The notes: generated by a model not told the origin, from the letters alone. A stretch of DNA of 64,000 nt from Chloroflexota bacterium (GCA_021414245.1 JAIOOU010000016.1:1-64000), one strand, 5' to 3'; shown: positions 34,896 through 44,227, counted from the first letter of the stretch. Made by a program: numbers and translations.

Positions 34896-36248
34896 ATGCC
34901 AGCTATTAACCGTGAAAAACTTAAAAACCTTTTGAAAGCCGAAGAGGCACTCTTTTTAAAGACTCATCCCAAATCCTTTGACCTTTATCAGCGCGCGCGC
35001 AAATCCCTGCACGGCGGTGTGCCCATGTTGTGGATGATCCGTTGGGCCGGGACTTTTCCGATATTTGCCAAAGAGGCAAAGGGCGCACATTTCACGGACG
35101 TGGATGGAAATGACTATATCGATTTTTGTCTCGGGGATACCGGGGCCATGACCGGTCATGGCCCGGAGTCCACGGTTCAGGCCATTTCCGAGCAAATCCA
35201 GAAGGGCATCACTCTTATGCTGCCCTTTGAAGATGTCATCTGGGTCGGCGAGGAACTTCAGCGGCGCTTCAAATTGCCATTCTGGCAATTTGCCCTGACT
35301 GCCACCGATGCGAATCGTTTCGCCTTGCGCATGGCACGTCATATCACTGGACGGTCCAGGATTCTGGTTTTCAATTATTGCTACCATGGTTCTGTGGACG
35401 AGACCTTAATTTCTCTGGATGAAGAAGGCACTCCAATGAGCCGGTCTGGCAACCTCGGTCCGCAAATTGATCCGCGCGAAACTTCCAAAGTGATCGAGTT
35501 CAACGATATTGCTGCCCTTGAGACCGCGCTTTCCTCCCGCGAGGTGGCTGCGGTGCTGGCCGAACCGGTTATGACAAACATCGGCATCATTCATCCATCC
35601 CCCGGTTATCACGAGGCCTTGCGGGAATTGACCCGCAAATACGGAACCTACCTTATTATTGATGAGACTCACACGATCTGCACGGGTCCAGGCGGATATA
35701 CCGCTTCACACGGTCTTCAGCCTGATTTTTTGACCCTTGGCAAGCCACTCGCTGGAGGAGTGCCCGCCGCGATCTATGGTTTTACTGAGGAAGTGTCAAA
35801 AGCCTTCGCCGCGAAACTCTCCGTGGACGATTCCGATGCGGGTGGCATTGGCGGTACCTTGGCCGGCAACGCCCTGTCCATTGCTGCCATGAAGGCCACA
35901 TTGCAGAATGTTTTAACCGAGGAATTCTATTCAAAAGCGATTGTCCTCCAGGAGCAATTCACCGCAGGCGTTGAGGGTGTGATCAAGGAATTTGAATTGC
36001 CCTGGATCGTCAAGCAATTAGGCAACCGTTCCGAGTATTGGTTCCGCCCCAGGCCGCCCAAAAACGGAGGCGAAGCCCATGCTGCCATTGACCCCGAACT
36101 GGACCGCTACATGCATCTGTTCGCCCTGAATCGCGGCATTTTGATGACCCCCTTTCACAACATGGCCTTGATCTCCCCGGAAACCACCCCGGCCGATGTG
36201 GACCACCATACGAAGGTGTTTCGCGATGCAGTGATGACGTTGGTTTAG
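34896..36248 (+). CDS. Class III aminotransferase, GSA aminomutase-like (second)
   Basis: A 450-residue PLP enzyme. It shows HGGVPMLWMIRWAG near residue 43, FTDVDGNDYIDFCLGDTGAMTGH near 68, NYCYHGSVDETL near 160, the PLP Asp in LIIDETHTICTGPGG near 249 and Schiff-base Lys 283 in TLGKPLAGG. HTIC in place of the usual V(Q/M)TGF-type sequence sets it apart from the enzyme at 17367. Short spacing behind the Tat-exported glycosidase-like gene suggests co-transcription, a strange partner for a cytosolic aminotransferase. The start is taken at ATG 34896 after GAAGGAA; the frame upstream overlaps the previous gene. Confidence 0.82.
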   Translation: MPAINREKLKNLLKAEEALFLKTHPKSFDLYQRARKSLHGGVPMLWMIRWAGTFPIFAKEAKGAHFTDVDGNDYIDFCLGDTGAMTGHGPESTVQAISEQIQKGITLMLPFEDVIWVGEELQRRFKLPFWQFALTATDANRFALRMARHITGRSRILVFNYCYHGSVDETLISLDEEGTPMSRSGNLGPQIDPRETSKVIEFNDIAALETALSSREVAAVLAEPVMTNIGIIHPSPGYHEALRELTRKYGTYLIIDETHTICTGPGGYTASHGLQPDFLTLGKPLAGGVPAAIYGFTEEVSKAFAAKLSVDDSDAGGIGGTLAGNALSIAAMKATLQNVLTEEFYSKAIVLQEQFTAGVEGVIKEFELPWIVKQLGNRSEYWFRPRPPKNGGEAHAAIDPELDRYMHLFALNRGILMTPFHNMALISPETTPADVDHHTKVFRDAVMTLV

Positions 36249-36266
36249 TTTGCATAGGAGCGCGGC

Positions 36267-38561
36267 ATGAAAAAAATGTTTCCCCTGTTTGTAGCTTTGG
36301 TTTTTGTTTTTTCTGCGTGCGCGCCTGCAACGCCTGTTGCTGAACCCGCGATTGCACCTGCCAACACGGCAACTTTACCCCCGGCTGAAACATTCACCCC
36401 CGAACCGACTTCAACCCCGGCGCTAGCGCCAACCCCGACACTTGCGCCTGACACCATGATTTATCAATTTGACACAAATGTGAGTGATGAGGATCGGGTT
36501 ACTATTAAAGAAGGGGTAAAGATTGCACGTCAATATCTTGTCAATAATTTTGGAAGGGATATACAAGGAAAATACGTTATTAATGTGGCAAATAATCCAA
36601 GTGATCAAAGTGATGTAAACTTCGCGCGTGTTAATGGAGATGGCGTAAATCAGATAATGACTTTGAATGTTGGGCATCAGTGGTGGGCTGGGGAGAATAA
36701 AGATCGGCGAATAAAGGCCGTTGTTCACGAATTTACTCATTTCTGGCAATCTGAACAGGGAAATGGCTGGCCCGGATGTAAGTATCTACAAGACGCTCTG
36801 GGTCTACCAGGCTCACACGATCCTATGACAGATGTATTCGATGAGGGACACGCAGAATATGTCGGCTTTATGGCGGTTGGTTTGGAAAACGAAGCCTTTA
36901 CACTTAACGAAGTAAATATGGTTTCGGTTTTAGCGCCGGTAAGTCGTGATTTGAAATATGATTATTCGGCAAGGAAGGCAGGGGTTTATTGGCTTATTAA
37001 ACAAAAGGGTCCAATGGCGTTTTCAAGATATTGCGCCGAGATAGGGAATGGCAAAACCTTTCCAGAAGCATTTCAAATTGGTTTTGGTATGCCTTTTGAA
37101 AAATTTACTGAAGACTTTAAGTCATACCTCTTTGAGGGATTATCAGAACTTTGTTCTCAAAATTCAGCTTGTGATAAACAGAAGCTCACTGCTGTTTGGC
37201 AGTCTCAAGAAGGTTGTTTTGCTTTTATAAAAAATAGTTTAAGTTTGCCGATTGATTTCCTTAATACAGGTTATCCCCACTATATCGTTGCGATAGCTGA
37301 TGGAAAAGAAGATGAAATATACCCGGGGCTGGCGCTTGGAATTTGGCAGGCAAATCAATGGAACGAGAATGTTTGGTTTGTAGATAATGAAGTTTCAGCA
37401 ATTGCATTCAAGAATCTGTTTGACAAGAAAGGCGTGGAGTCTTTTGTAAACTACTGTAACGAAATTGGAAAGGGGGCTTATCCCAAGGATGCTTTTAAAT
37501 CCGCGTTTGGAATGACTCTCGAGGATTTTCGTACCCAGTTCAAAAAAGAAGTCTTGGGTGAGATGGCAGATTGTACTGTTGCAAAATGTGGCGGCGGTGT
37601 TGATAACTACAGCGATATCTATAAATTAAAACATCTGATTGATATTACCAAATCAGAACCAAATCTTATATTAAATTTTATCGATGAAAACAATCAGCCA
37701 GTCGCTCTCACGCACTTGACCTTATGGCGGCAGGATTTCGGCGGAGATGGGCAGGTTGTAGATTACGCTCAACCGTTTACGACCCCGCCAACTTTTTCTG
37801 TGGCGATATTGCCGGGTCGTTATATTTTTGCTTTTTGTGAGCCTGGATATCCTGTTGACCATTCCGATTGGGAGTGTCAGTGGCATGAAACAGATTGGAT
37901 AGATGTTTATAACGATAAAGTGACGAATCTTACTTTTCAGGTTTTGCCTGGTGTAAGGAAGGCGGACTTAACAAAACCGGATATCGAGGTTAGATTTACA
38001 GATAAAGATGGCAATCCAATTCCGAATCTCGGCATTCAGATTTGCAACCTTGATACTTCCGTCAAGGTCTGCACTCCCACTTATCCGATTGCAAAGACAG
38101 ATGCCGATGGTGTTTATACGGATTTTTTGAGAAATGGAAAATATTTAATTCGAGTTCCACTCTACCCCAATTATTTGCGTAAATATGAGTTTGCTCCGTT
38201 TTATGAAATTAAAGATATAAACGTTGACGAAAATTCGATCGCGTTGGTCAACTTTCAATTCCCGGTCCCCAATTTGATTGTAAAATTCCTTGATGTAAAT
38301 GGCAGCCCCGTTCCGGAACATGGATTTCAGTTATGCAAAATCATTAATGGCAAAGGTAATTGTGCAACTCCGGTAAGCTTGTGGGGTTGGTATGCGGCGG
38401 CAAACAAGAAAGGTGTCTTTGAAGGGTTTGTTGAACCGGGTGAATATTACATCCTGACTTGCAAGTTGCCTGATTGTCCCGAGTATGAAATTAAGATCAC
38501 GAATATTATCGTCTCCAGCGAGACGGAAGTGACCACGGTGGAATATCCATTGTATAAATAA
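36267..38561 (+). CDS. Large zincin-like lipoprotein with repeated C-terminal modules
   Basis: A 764-residue lipoprotein. Lipobox FSAC near residue 18 precedes a Thr/Pro linker to about 62. A peptidase-like domain follows with HEFTH at residues 154-158 and DEGHAEYVG near 194. Two copies of an AF-x2-(G/A)FGM-x4-F motif lie near 270 and 415, also found once in the lipoprotein at 9780. From about 470 there are three beta-type modules, each opening like NLI(V/L)-x-F-x-D-x-N/D-G/N-x-P(V/I), reminiscent of CNA-B/carboxypeptidase-like Ig folds, each with paired Cys. The gene is visibly AT-richer than its neighbours, suggesting recent acquisition. Confidence 0.72.
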   Translation: MKKMFPLFVALVFVFSACAPATPVAEPAIAPANTATLPPAETFTPEPTSTPALAPTPTLAPDTMIYQFDTNVSDEDRVTIKEGVKIARQYLVNNFGRDIQGKYVINVANNPSDQSDVNFARVNGDGVNQIMTLNVGHQWWAGENKDRRIKAVVHEFTHFWQSEQGNGWPGCKYLQDALGLPGSHDPMTDVFDEGHAEYVGFMAVGLENEAFTLNEVNMVSVLAPVSRDLKYDYSARKAGVYWLIKQKGPMAFSRYCAEIGNGKTFPEAFQIGFGMPFEKFTEDFKSYLFEGLSELCSQNSACDKQKLTAVWQSQEGCFAFIKNSLSLPIDFLNTGYPHYIVAIADGKEDEIYPGLALGIWQANQWNENVWFVDNEVSAIAFKNLFDKKGVESFVNYCNEIGKGAYPKDAFKSAFGMTLEDFRTQFKKEVLGEMADCTVAKCGGGVDNYSDIYKLKHLIDITKSEPNLILNFIDENNQPVALTHLTLWRQDFGGDGQVVDYAQPFTTPPTFSVAILPGRYIFAFCEPGYPVDHSDWECQWHETDWIDVYNDKVTNLTFQVLPGVRKADLTKPDIEVRFTDKDGNPIPNLGIQICNLDTSVKVCTPTYPIAKTDADGVYTDFLRNGKYLIRVPLYPNYLRKYEFAPFYEIKDINVDENSIALVNFQFPVPNLIVKFLDVNGSPVPEHGFQLCKIINGKGNCATPVSLWGWYAAANKKGVFEGFVEPGEYYILTCKLPDCPEYEIKITNIIVSSETEVTTVEYPLYK

Positions 38562-38641
38562 GCCGGCCAGTATTTCTGAGTGGCGATTTGTATACTTTTT
38601 GAAAACAGATGTGGATACAATCCACTTTACAGGAGCGACAA

Positions 38642-40366
38642 ATGACTGAAAATCAATTTCAAATATGGCGGGTCAATGTGCGGGAACAGACTCTGAAGCG
38701 TGAGTCGGTACCTTCGACCTGGGAGCGTCTGGGCGGTCGCGGGTTGTTGGCGCGCATCATGCTGGATGAAATGGATGCAAAGTGTGACCCGCTTGGCGCG
38801 GGCAATAAACTCATTTTTTCGCCGGGACTTTTGGTTGGTCATATGCTGTCTTCCACAGATCGGATTTCGGTTGGGGGGAAATCTCCGTTAACACGGGGCA
38901 TCAAAGAGGCCAATGCAGGCGGGCGAACCGGCTATCATATGAGCTTTATGGGCATGAAGGCGCTCATTATTGAAGATAAACCTAGGGAAGGCGGTTTCTG
39001 GGTCTTACACCTTTCCCTTAACGGTGCCAGATGGGAAAAGGCAGGTGATCTGGCCGGTCTTGGAGTATACGAAACGGCCCCAAAGTTGCTTGAAAAATAT
39101 GGCGATAAGGTTGCCATCGCCTTGATCGGACCTGGGGGCGAGATGCTGATGAAGTCTGCCGGGATCCAGAACATTGACAAGGACAAGATCCCGGCCCGGA
39201 TCGCCGCCCGAGGAGGGCTGGGCGCGGTTATGGGTTCGAAGGGATTAAAGGCCATTGTGTTCGATCATACAGGTGGGCAGAAGCCGGCCATCGTCGATCC
39301 TGAAGCGTTTAAAGCCGCACAGAAGGATTATACAAAGGCTGTCATGGAGCATCCGCAATCCATAACCTACCGTGATTATGGCACGGCTGCCATGGCACAT
39401 CTGTGCCAGAGTTTTGCCGCTTTGCCTGCCCATAATTTTTCGCGTGGCACATTTGACCAGGTGGATCACATCAGCGGCGAAACAATGCGTGAATTCATGT
39501 TGGAACGCGGAAAACCATCCGACCCGTCCCACGCCTGCATGGCCGGATGCACGATCAAGTGTTCAAACGTCTTCGGTGGAGAGGATGGAAAGATCATCGT
39601 TTCGCCGCTGGAATATGAAACGATCGGTTTGATGGGAACCAATCTGGATATTGATTCCCTGGATGTGATCGGCCGGCTCAACTGGCATGTAAATGATCTC
39701 GGCCTGGACTCCATTGAAGTGGGCGGGGCTTTGGGAGTTGCAGCGGAAGCCGGTCTGATGCGCTGGGGCAGCGGTGAAGACGCAATGAAGTTGATCGAGG
39801 AGATGCGGACAGGCACGGAATTGGGGCGTAAACTTGGGGATGGCGCTGCGGATATGGGCGATGCGTATCACATTGAAAGGGTTCCGGTTGTGAAGCGTCA
39901 GGCAATGAGCGCTTATGAACCGCGTTCGATCAAAGGGACCGGAGTCACGTATGCCACCACTCCACAAGGTGCCGACCACACCAGCGGGCTCACCATCCGG
40001 GCGAAGGTGGATCATTTGGATCCAAACGCCCAGATTGAGGTCTCACGAAATGCCCAGCTGAATATGGGCGGTTATGACACGATCGGCGCCTGTATCTTTG
40101 CCGGGTTTGGGTATGCTGCGACGCCGGATGGAGTTGTAAAGAGGCTATTAAAAGCCCGATATGGTTGGGAGGACCTGCCTGATAATATTTTGCAGGCTCT
40201 GGGCAGGGAGACGATCAAAATGGAACGCGAATTTAATAAACGCGCCGGTTTCACAAAAGAGGACGACAGGCTTCCCGGGTGGATGACGCGCGAGGCGCTT
40301 CCTGAGAATAATTCAGTCTTCGATGTGCCGGATGATCAATTGGACAGCATTTTTGATTGGGAGTAA
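38642..40366 (+). CDS. Aldehyde ferredoxin oxidoreductase family protein (divergent)
   Basis: A 574-residue AOR-family enzyme, shorter than the one at 29432. It has LGGRGLLARIML near residue 30, SVGGKSPLTRGIKEANAGG near 80 for the pterin region and a Cys cluster HACMAGCTIKC near 297, spaced CxxxCxxxC rather than CxxCxxxC. A distal Cys lies in GYDTIGACIFAG near 480. It probably carries a tungsto- or molybdopterin and an iron-sulfur cluster and works on another aldehyde or an unknown substrate. AGGAGCGACAA sets ATG 38642; a start at 38609 lacks a ribosome site. A terminator follows. Confidence 0.85.
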   Translation: MTENQFQIWRVNVREQTLKRESVPSTWERLGGRGLLARIMLDEMDAKCDPLGAGNKLIFSPGLLVGHMLSSTDRISVGGKSPLTRGIKEANAGGRTGYHMSFMGMKALIIEDKPREGGFWVLHLSLNGARWEKAGDLAGLGVYETAPKLLEKYGDKVAIALIGPGGEMLMKSAGIQNIDKDKIPARIAARGGLGAVMGSKGLKAIVFDHTGGQKPAIVDPEAFKAAQKDYTKAVMEHPQSITYRDYGTAAMAHLCQSFAALPAHNFSRGTFDQVDHISGETMREFMLERGKPSDPSHACMAGCTIKCSNVFGGEDGKIIVSPLEYETIGLMGTNLDIDSLDVIGRLNWHVNDLGLDSIEVGGALGVAAEAGLMRWGSGEDAMKLIEEMRTGTELGRKLGDGAADMGDAYHIERVPVVKRQAMSAYEPRSIKGTGVTYATTPQGADHTSGLTIRAKVDHLDPNAQIEVSRNAQLNMGGYDTIGACIFAGFGYAATPDGVVKRLLKARYGWEDLPDNILQALGRETIKMEREFNKRAGFTKEDDRLPGWMTREALPENNSVFDVPDDQLDSIFDWE

Positions 40367-40401
40367 TAAATAAACGCCGGTTCAAACCGGCGTTTATTTA
40401 T
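40366..40401. terminator. Bidirectional terminator between convergent genes
   Basis: A perfect 15-base stem: ATAAATAAACGCCGG (40366-40380), loop TTCAAA, and CCGGCGTTTATTTAT (40387-40401). T-runs on both strands let it serve the AOR-like gene and the convergent kinase gene, whose stop codon lies inside the stem. Confidence 0.9.
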
Positions 40402-42586
40402 GCCCGGAGAGGGTAAAACAAAACGTTGCGCCCAGGCCGGGCCCGTCTGATTCGACCCAGACCCTGCCGCCATGCACTTCAATGATGCGTTTTACAAGTG
40501 CCAGGCCAATGCCTGTCCCTTCACTGGCTGGGTCCAGTTTGTCGAACAGCCCGAAGATCTTTTCGTAATACTCTGGCTTGATTCCGGTGCCGTTATCCCT
40601 GACAAAAAATATTCCCTCCACATCACTGCGGGTAAATCCGATTTGGATAAGTGGCCGCGATTGATCTTTTGTGAATTTACAGGCGTTGTCCACCAAATTC
40701 TGGACGACCTCGACCAGTCTTTCCCTGTCTCCAAAAATGACGGGCAGGCCGGTTCCGACTTCGACCTGAATTGGGCGCTCGTTTATTTGACCCTCCACCC
40801 GCTTGAGCGCCTCTTCAACGATCTCTTTAAATTCGATTTCCTCGGGTTCGTTCACTGTGCGGCCGACCCGTGAAAGTTCCAGTAATTCACTCAGCAAACG
40901 GTGCATCTTATCGGTTGCGTCGGAAATGCGTTGAATATCCGTCTGCAGCCTTTCCAAATTTCCTTCCAGGGCGTCTTTTTCCAGGTAGCCTAAAAAGCCG
41001 CGGATCGTGATCAAGGGGGATTTTAGGTCGTGCGACGCAGTATAGGAAAAGCGCTCAAGCTCCGCGTTCTTGGCTTCCAGTTCCAGGATCAATTTTGATT
41101 GAACGGCCAGTTCCTGCTTTAATGATTCCTGTAAATAAGTGTTGTCGATTGCCACGGCCAGATTGGCTGCGATGGTTTCCAGGAGACGAACGTCGTTCTC
41201 GGTGAAGGCATCCTCCTGTTCCGTGTTGTCCATCGAGATCGTTCCGATGGCTTTGTCGCGAATAACCAACGGTGTGGTCAGGGAGGATTTTGCAATTCTC
41301 TTGTAGCGATTAATCACATTATATTGGGAGGCGGTCACCTCCCAATCCCTGTTAATTAACAGCGTTTTTTTCATTTCCATCACCTTGGATGTCATTCCCT
41401 CCCCGAATCTAATGGGCAGGTCCGGCTGTTTTTGACCGTTTTCATAGTCAAACGGGAAGTGTATCAAGTCGGTCGATGGATCGTGGATGGCTATGAACAA
41501 GCCCGAGGCCTTAAAGGCCCGTCGGATCTGCTCGCCGGTCTCCTCGATAAAATTAAGGAGGCTGTTTTTTGTTGTTAGTGTTTTACTGACGCCGCTGACA
41601 GCCTTCAACTCCGCGAGGCGTTTTTGGAGTTCCTCTTCCGCGACCTTTCGGTCATTTATGTTCTGCAGAAACCCCTGAACCAGCTCATGTTGATCCGAAT
41701 CGACGATATGCAGACTTTCATCGTTAATCCAGATATATTTCCCTGCTTTGGTCAGCAGGCGGTACTCCAAATGGGGCATTCTGCCCGTTTCCAGCGCCTG
41801 CTTTTCGTTGGCGAGGATTCGATCGCGATCCTCGGGATGGACCCTCGAAATCCATAATTCGCGGTTGTTTAGCCACTCCTCTTCTGAGAACCCTGTCAAG
41901 GTCTCTATTTGCGGGCTGACATAGTGCCACATTCCTGATTCGCCGGGTTCGGAAATATAAACGACAGCCGGCAATTTTTCCACCAGGTTGCGATATCGAT
42001 TTTCAGCATCGCGCAGCTGCGCCTCGGTCTTAATACGTTCCGCCAATTCCTGTTCTGATCTGGCAATGTTTTTATACAGCTGACTTATCGTCAGGGATTG
42101 CAGGATGGTGACGAGGAGTATGGCCAGCATGGCCGTCAGGTAGTCATTAAAGGTGTTCGAGTTGCTGTACTTGTTGCTGATGATCCCCAAAGACTCAAAG
42201 TATCCAAATACGGCGACCTCTGCCAGGATCAGGCTGCCAATCACCACAGTCCCTGTGCGCCCGGCGAGAAGACCTGCGGATATAAGAACCACCAACAGGC
42301 CGATCACAGCCGTGTCCCGGATCCCGTAATTCAAAAAGAAGAGAGACGACAGGAGAATGAGTGCCGCAAGAATGGATACCCAGCGTGCAATAATGTAGTA
42401 TCCGCGCAGGGCAAGTAAAAGAGTAAAAAAGAGGATACCGGCCAGAAAAAGCATCTGAACGCGGTTGATATTCAGGGCGGCGAGTACCAGGGCGCCGAGG
42501 ACTCCGACGCTAAGGATCGGTATTACCACCTCGCGGGATGCGGGGGCGCTGGTGTCGAAATTTGGACTAAAGACCTTTTTGATCAT
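40394..42586 (-). CDS. Membrane PAS-GAF sensor histidine kinase
   Basis: A 730-residue hybrid-free kinase. About six membrane helices fill residues 20-175, then come a PAS domain with PAC (about 200-325; YRNLVEKLPAVVYISEP), a GAF domain (about 345-490; AVSGVSKTLTTK to NLAVAIDN), HisKA with phospho-His 519 in YTASHDLKSPL, and HATPase_c with N-box VQNLVDNACKFT, G1 VRDNGTGI, F-box and G2 GTGIGLALV. It autophosphorylates on His; no response regulator is adjacent, so the partner is elsewhere. The tRNA-Thr and its terminator lie immediately upstream. Confidence 0.92.
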   Translation of the reverse strand: MIKKVFSPNFDTSAPASREVVIPILSVGVLGALVLAALNINRVQMLFLAGILFFTLLLALRGYYIIARWVSILAALILLSSLFFLNYGIRDTAVIGLLVVLISAGLLAGRTGTVVIGSLILAEVAVFGYFESLGIISNKYSNSNTFNDYLTAMLAILLVTILQSLTISQLYKNIARSEQELAERIKTEAQLRDAENRYRNLVEKLPAVVYISEPGESGMWHYVSPQIETLTGFSEEEWLNNRELWISRVHPEDRDRILANEKQALETGRMPHLEYRLLTKAGKYIWINDESLHIVDSDQHELVQGFLQNINDRKVAEEELQKRLAELKAVSGVSKTLTTKNSLLNFIEETGEQIRRAFKASGLFIAIHDPSTDLIHFPFDYENGQKQPDLPIRFGEGMTSKVMEMKKTLLINRDWEVTASQYNVINRYKRIAKSSLTTPLVIRDKAIGTISMDNTEQEDAFTENDVRLLETIAANLAVAIDNTYLQESLKQELAVQSKLILELEAKNAELERFSYTASHDLKSPLITIRGFLGYLEKDALEGNLERLQTDIQRISDATDKMHRLLSELLELSRVGRTVNEPEEIEFKEIVEEALKRVEGQINERPIQVEVGTGLPVIFGDRERLVEVVQNLVDNACKFTKDQSRPLIQIGFTRSDVEGIFFVRDNGTGIKPEYYEKIFGLFDKLDPASEGTGIGLALVKRIIEVHGGRVWVESDGPGLGATFCFTLSGHK

Positions 42587-42618
42587 ATGCTCTCTGGGTG
42601 ATTAGGCAATTCTACTTT

Positions 42619-42670
42619 AAAAAGATACCATTCCAGTGCTCCTTGCAGGGAACTGGAATGGTATCTTTTT
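42619..42670 (-). terminator. Terminator downstream of tRNA-Thr
   Basis: A perfect 19-base inverted repeat (42619-42637 with 42652-42670, core GATACCATTCCAGT) with AAAAA/TTTTT ends. It lies eight bases past the 3' end of the minus-strand tRNA-Thr gene. Confidence 0.9.
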
Positions 42671-42677
42671 CGAGGTG

Positions 42678-42750
42678 AGCCACCGGTGGGATACGAACCC
42701 ACGACCTAACGATTACGAATCGTTTGCTCTACCAGCTGAGCTACGGTGGC
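42678..42750 (-). tRNA. tRNA-Thr(CGU)
   Basis: The full cloverleaf is readable on the minus strand. The acceptor GCCACCG/CGGTGGC, D-arm GCTCAGCTGGTAGAGC, anticodon stem AACGA/TCGTT with loop TTCGTAA (anticodon CGT, decoding ACG) and T-arm GTGGG-TTCGTAT-CCCAC are all present. The discriminator is U. CCA is not encoded and must be added by the CCA enzyme. Confidence 0.95.
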
Positions 42751-42887
42751 GTTTATTCCCTTTCGGGAATTCAAGCGGGCGGGATTATATATGATTCCAA
42801 TGATTATCGCAAGTAGCACATGGACAGCGGCGAATATTATTCAATAAAAAGACAGGAAAGATTCTTCAAATTTAAGTTGTCCATGCA

Positions 42888-44159
42888 ATGGGTAAACTAA
42901 TAATGTTGCGAATTGCTATGATTTCCTACCACACCTGTCCGCTGGCTACCCTGGGGGGCAAGGATACCGGCGGGATGAACGTATATGTCCGCGATCTGAC
43001 CCGTGAATTGGGGCGCATGGGTATTCATGTGGACGTGTTTACGCGTTCCCAGGATGATCATGTTCCTCATGTTTTGCATGATCTTGGGTATGGCAACCGG
43101 GTGGTTCACGTTCCTGCGGGGCCGGAATCGCCGAAATCCAAGAAGGAGCTTGCCAGTTACATCCCGGAATTTGTTGCCGGTATAAAACAATTCGCCGCCG
43201 AAAAAGGGGTGACTTATGATGTCATCCACAGCCACTACTGGATGTCGGGTCTTGCGGCGGAGGCTTTAAGTGACTCCTGGGGTGGAACGCCTGTTGTGCA
43301 TATGTTTCATACCCTTGGGGAGATGAAGAATCGGGTGGCGCGTTCGGAAGATGAGCGCGCAGGGGCGGACCGGCTCAATGGGGAGAGACAGGTCCTCGGT
43401 CGGGCGGACCGGGTCGTTGTCGCCACTCTGGCAGAAGCTACGCAGTTGCGATTTCTTTACAAGGCCAATGACCGCAAGCTGATTGTGATCCCCCCTGGTG
43501 TGGATACAAGTCATTTTTATCCCATCTCTTCGGATGAGGCGAAACAATATATAGGATTAAAACCGGAAAACCGGATGGTTTTGTTCGTGGGTCGCATTGA
43601 GCCCCTGAAAGGCGTCGATACTTTGATCCAGGCGATGGCCTGCCTGGACTTGCAGGAAACCCTTCGGCCAGTCCATTTGGCGATCATTGGTGGTGAGCCG
43701 AATGCAACCGCGCAGGATATGACGGAGGAAATGACACGCCTTCAGAATTTATGCGATGAGTTGTGCATGGGGGGGATGGTGGTCTTTTTGGGCAAGCGGG
43801 GGCAGGATACTTTGCCATATTATTATTCCGCGGCTGAAGTGGTGGTGATGCCCTCCTTGTATGAATCATTTGGGATGGTCGCCTTGGAGGCCATGGCTTG
43901 CGGGACCCCGGTAATCGCATCTGAAGTGGGCGGGCTGGGATACCTGGTACAAAACGGGATGACCGGCTATACGGTGCCGGACCGGGATCCGCAGGCTCTA
44001 TGTGACAGGTTGTCCTCCCTTCTCGGCGACTCTGAGCTTCGTATGACCATGGGCAGGAGCGCCGCAGATTATGCTTTAGGTTACGCCTGGGATAAGATTG
44101 CAAAACAAATTGTGGATGTGTATCTGGAATTGAGCAGAGACCGGATTCATCAACCCTGA
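42888..44159 (+). CDS. Glycosyltransferase family 4 (MshA/sucrose-phosphate synthase-like)
   Basis: A 423-residue GT-B enzyme. The N-terminal loop LGGKDTGGMNVYVRDL near residue 22 is the acceptor/donor loop of MshA and sucrose-phosphate synthase-like GT4 enzymes. HSHYWMSG near 114, VVHMFHTLGEMKN near 136, FVGRIEPLKGVDTL near 230 and the donor-binding EX7E motif in PSLYESFGMVALEAMACG near 325 follow. It transfers a sugar from a nucleotide donor; the acceptor is unknown. ATG 42888 or the in-frame ATG 42903 are possible, neither with a good ribosome site. A palindromic terminator follows. Confidence 0.87.
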   Translation: MGKLIMLRIAMISYHTCPLATLGGKDTGGMNVYVRDLTRELGRMGIHVDVFTRSQDDHVPHVLHDLGYGNRVVHVPAGPESPKSKKELASYIPEFVAGIKQFAAEKGVTYDVIHSHYWMSGLAAEALSDSWGGTPVVHMFHTLGEMKNRVARSEDERAGADRLNGERQVLGRADRVVVATLAEATQLRFLYKANDRKLIVIPPGVDTSHFYPISSDEAKQYIGLKPENRMVLFVGRIEPLKGVDTLIQAMACLDLQETLRPVHLAIIGGEPNATAQDMTEEMTRLQNLCDELCMGGMVVFLGKRGQDTLPYYYSAAEVVVMPSLYESFGMVALEAMACGTPVIASEVGGLGYLVQNGMTGYTVPDRDPQALCDRLSSLLGDSELRMTMGRSAADYALGYAWDKIAKQIVDVYLELSRDRIHQP

Positions 44160-44175
44160 TTCTGACAAGGTGCAC

Positions 44176-44211
44176 GATAAAAGGGCTGACAGTACTGTCA
44201 GCCCTTTTATC
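44176..44211. terminator. Perfect 36-bp palindromic bidirectional terminator
   Basis: GATAAAAGGGCTGACAGT (44176-44193) is followed directly by its exact reverse complement (44194-44211), with A- and T-runs on both sides. It serves the convergent glycosyltransferase and NYN genes. Confidence 0.88.
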
Positions 44212-44227
44212 AATTTACCCACCATCT

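Noticed and set aside
42678..42750. tRNA genes as integration sites of a mobile island
   Set aside because: No integrase gene and no direct repeat of the tRNA 3' end was seen around tRNA-Thr or tRNA-Arg.
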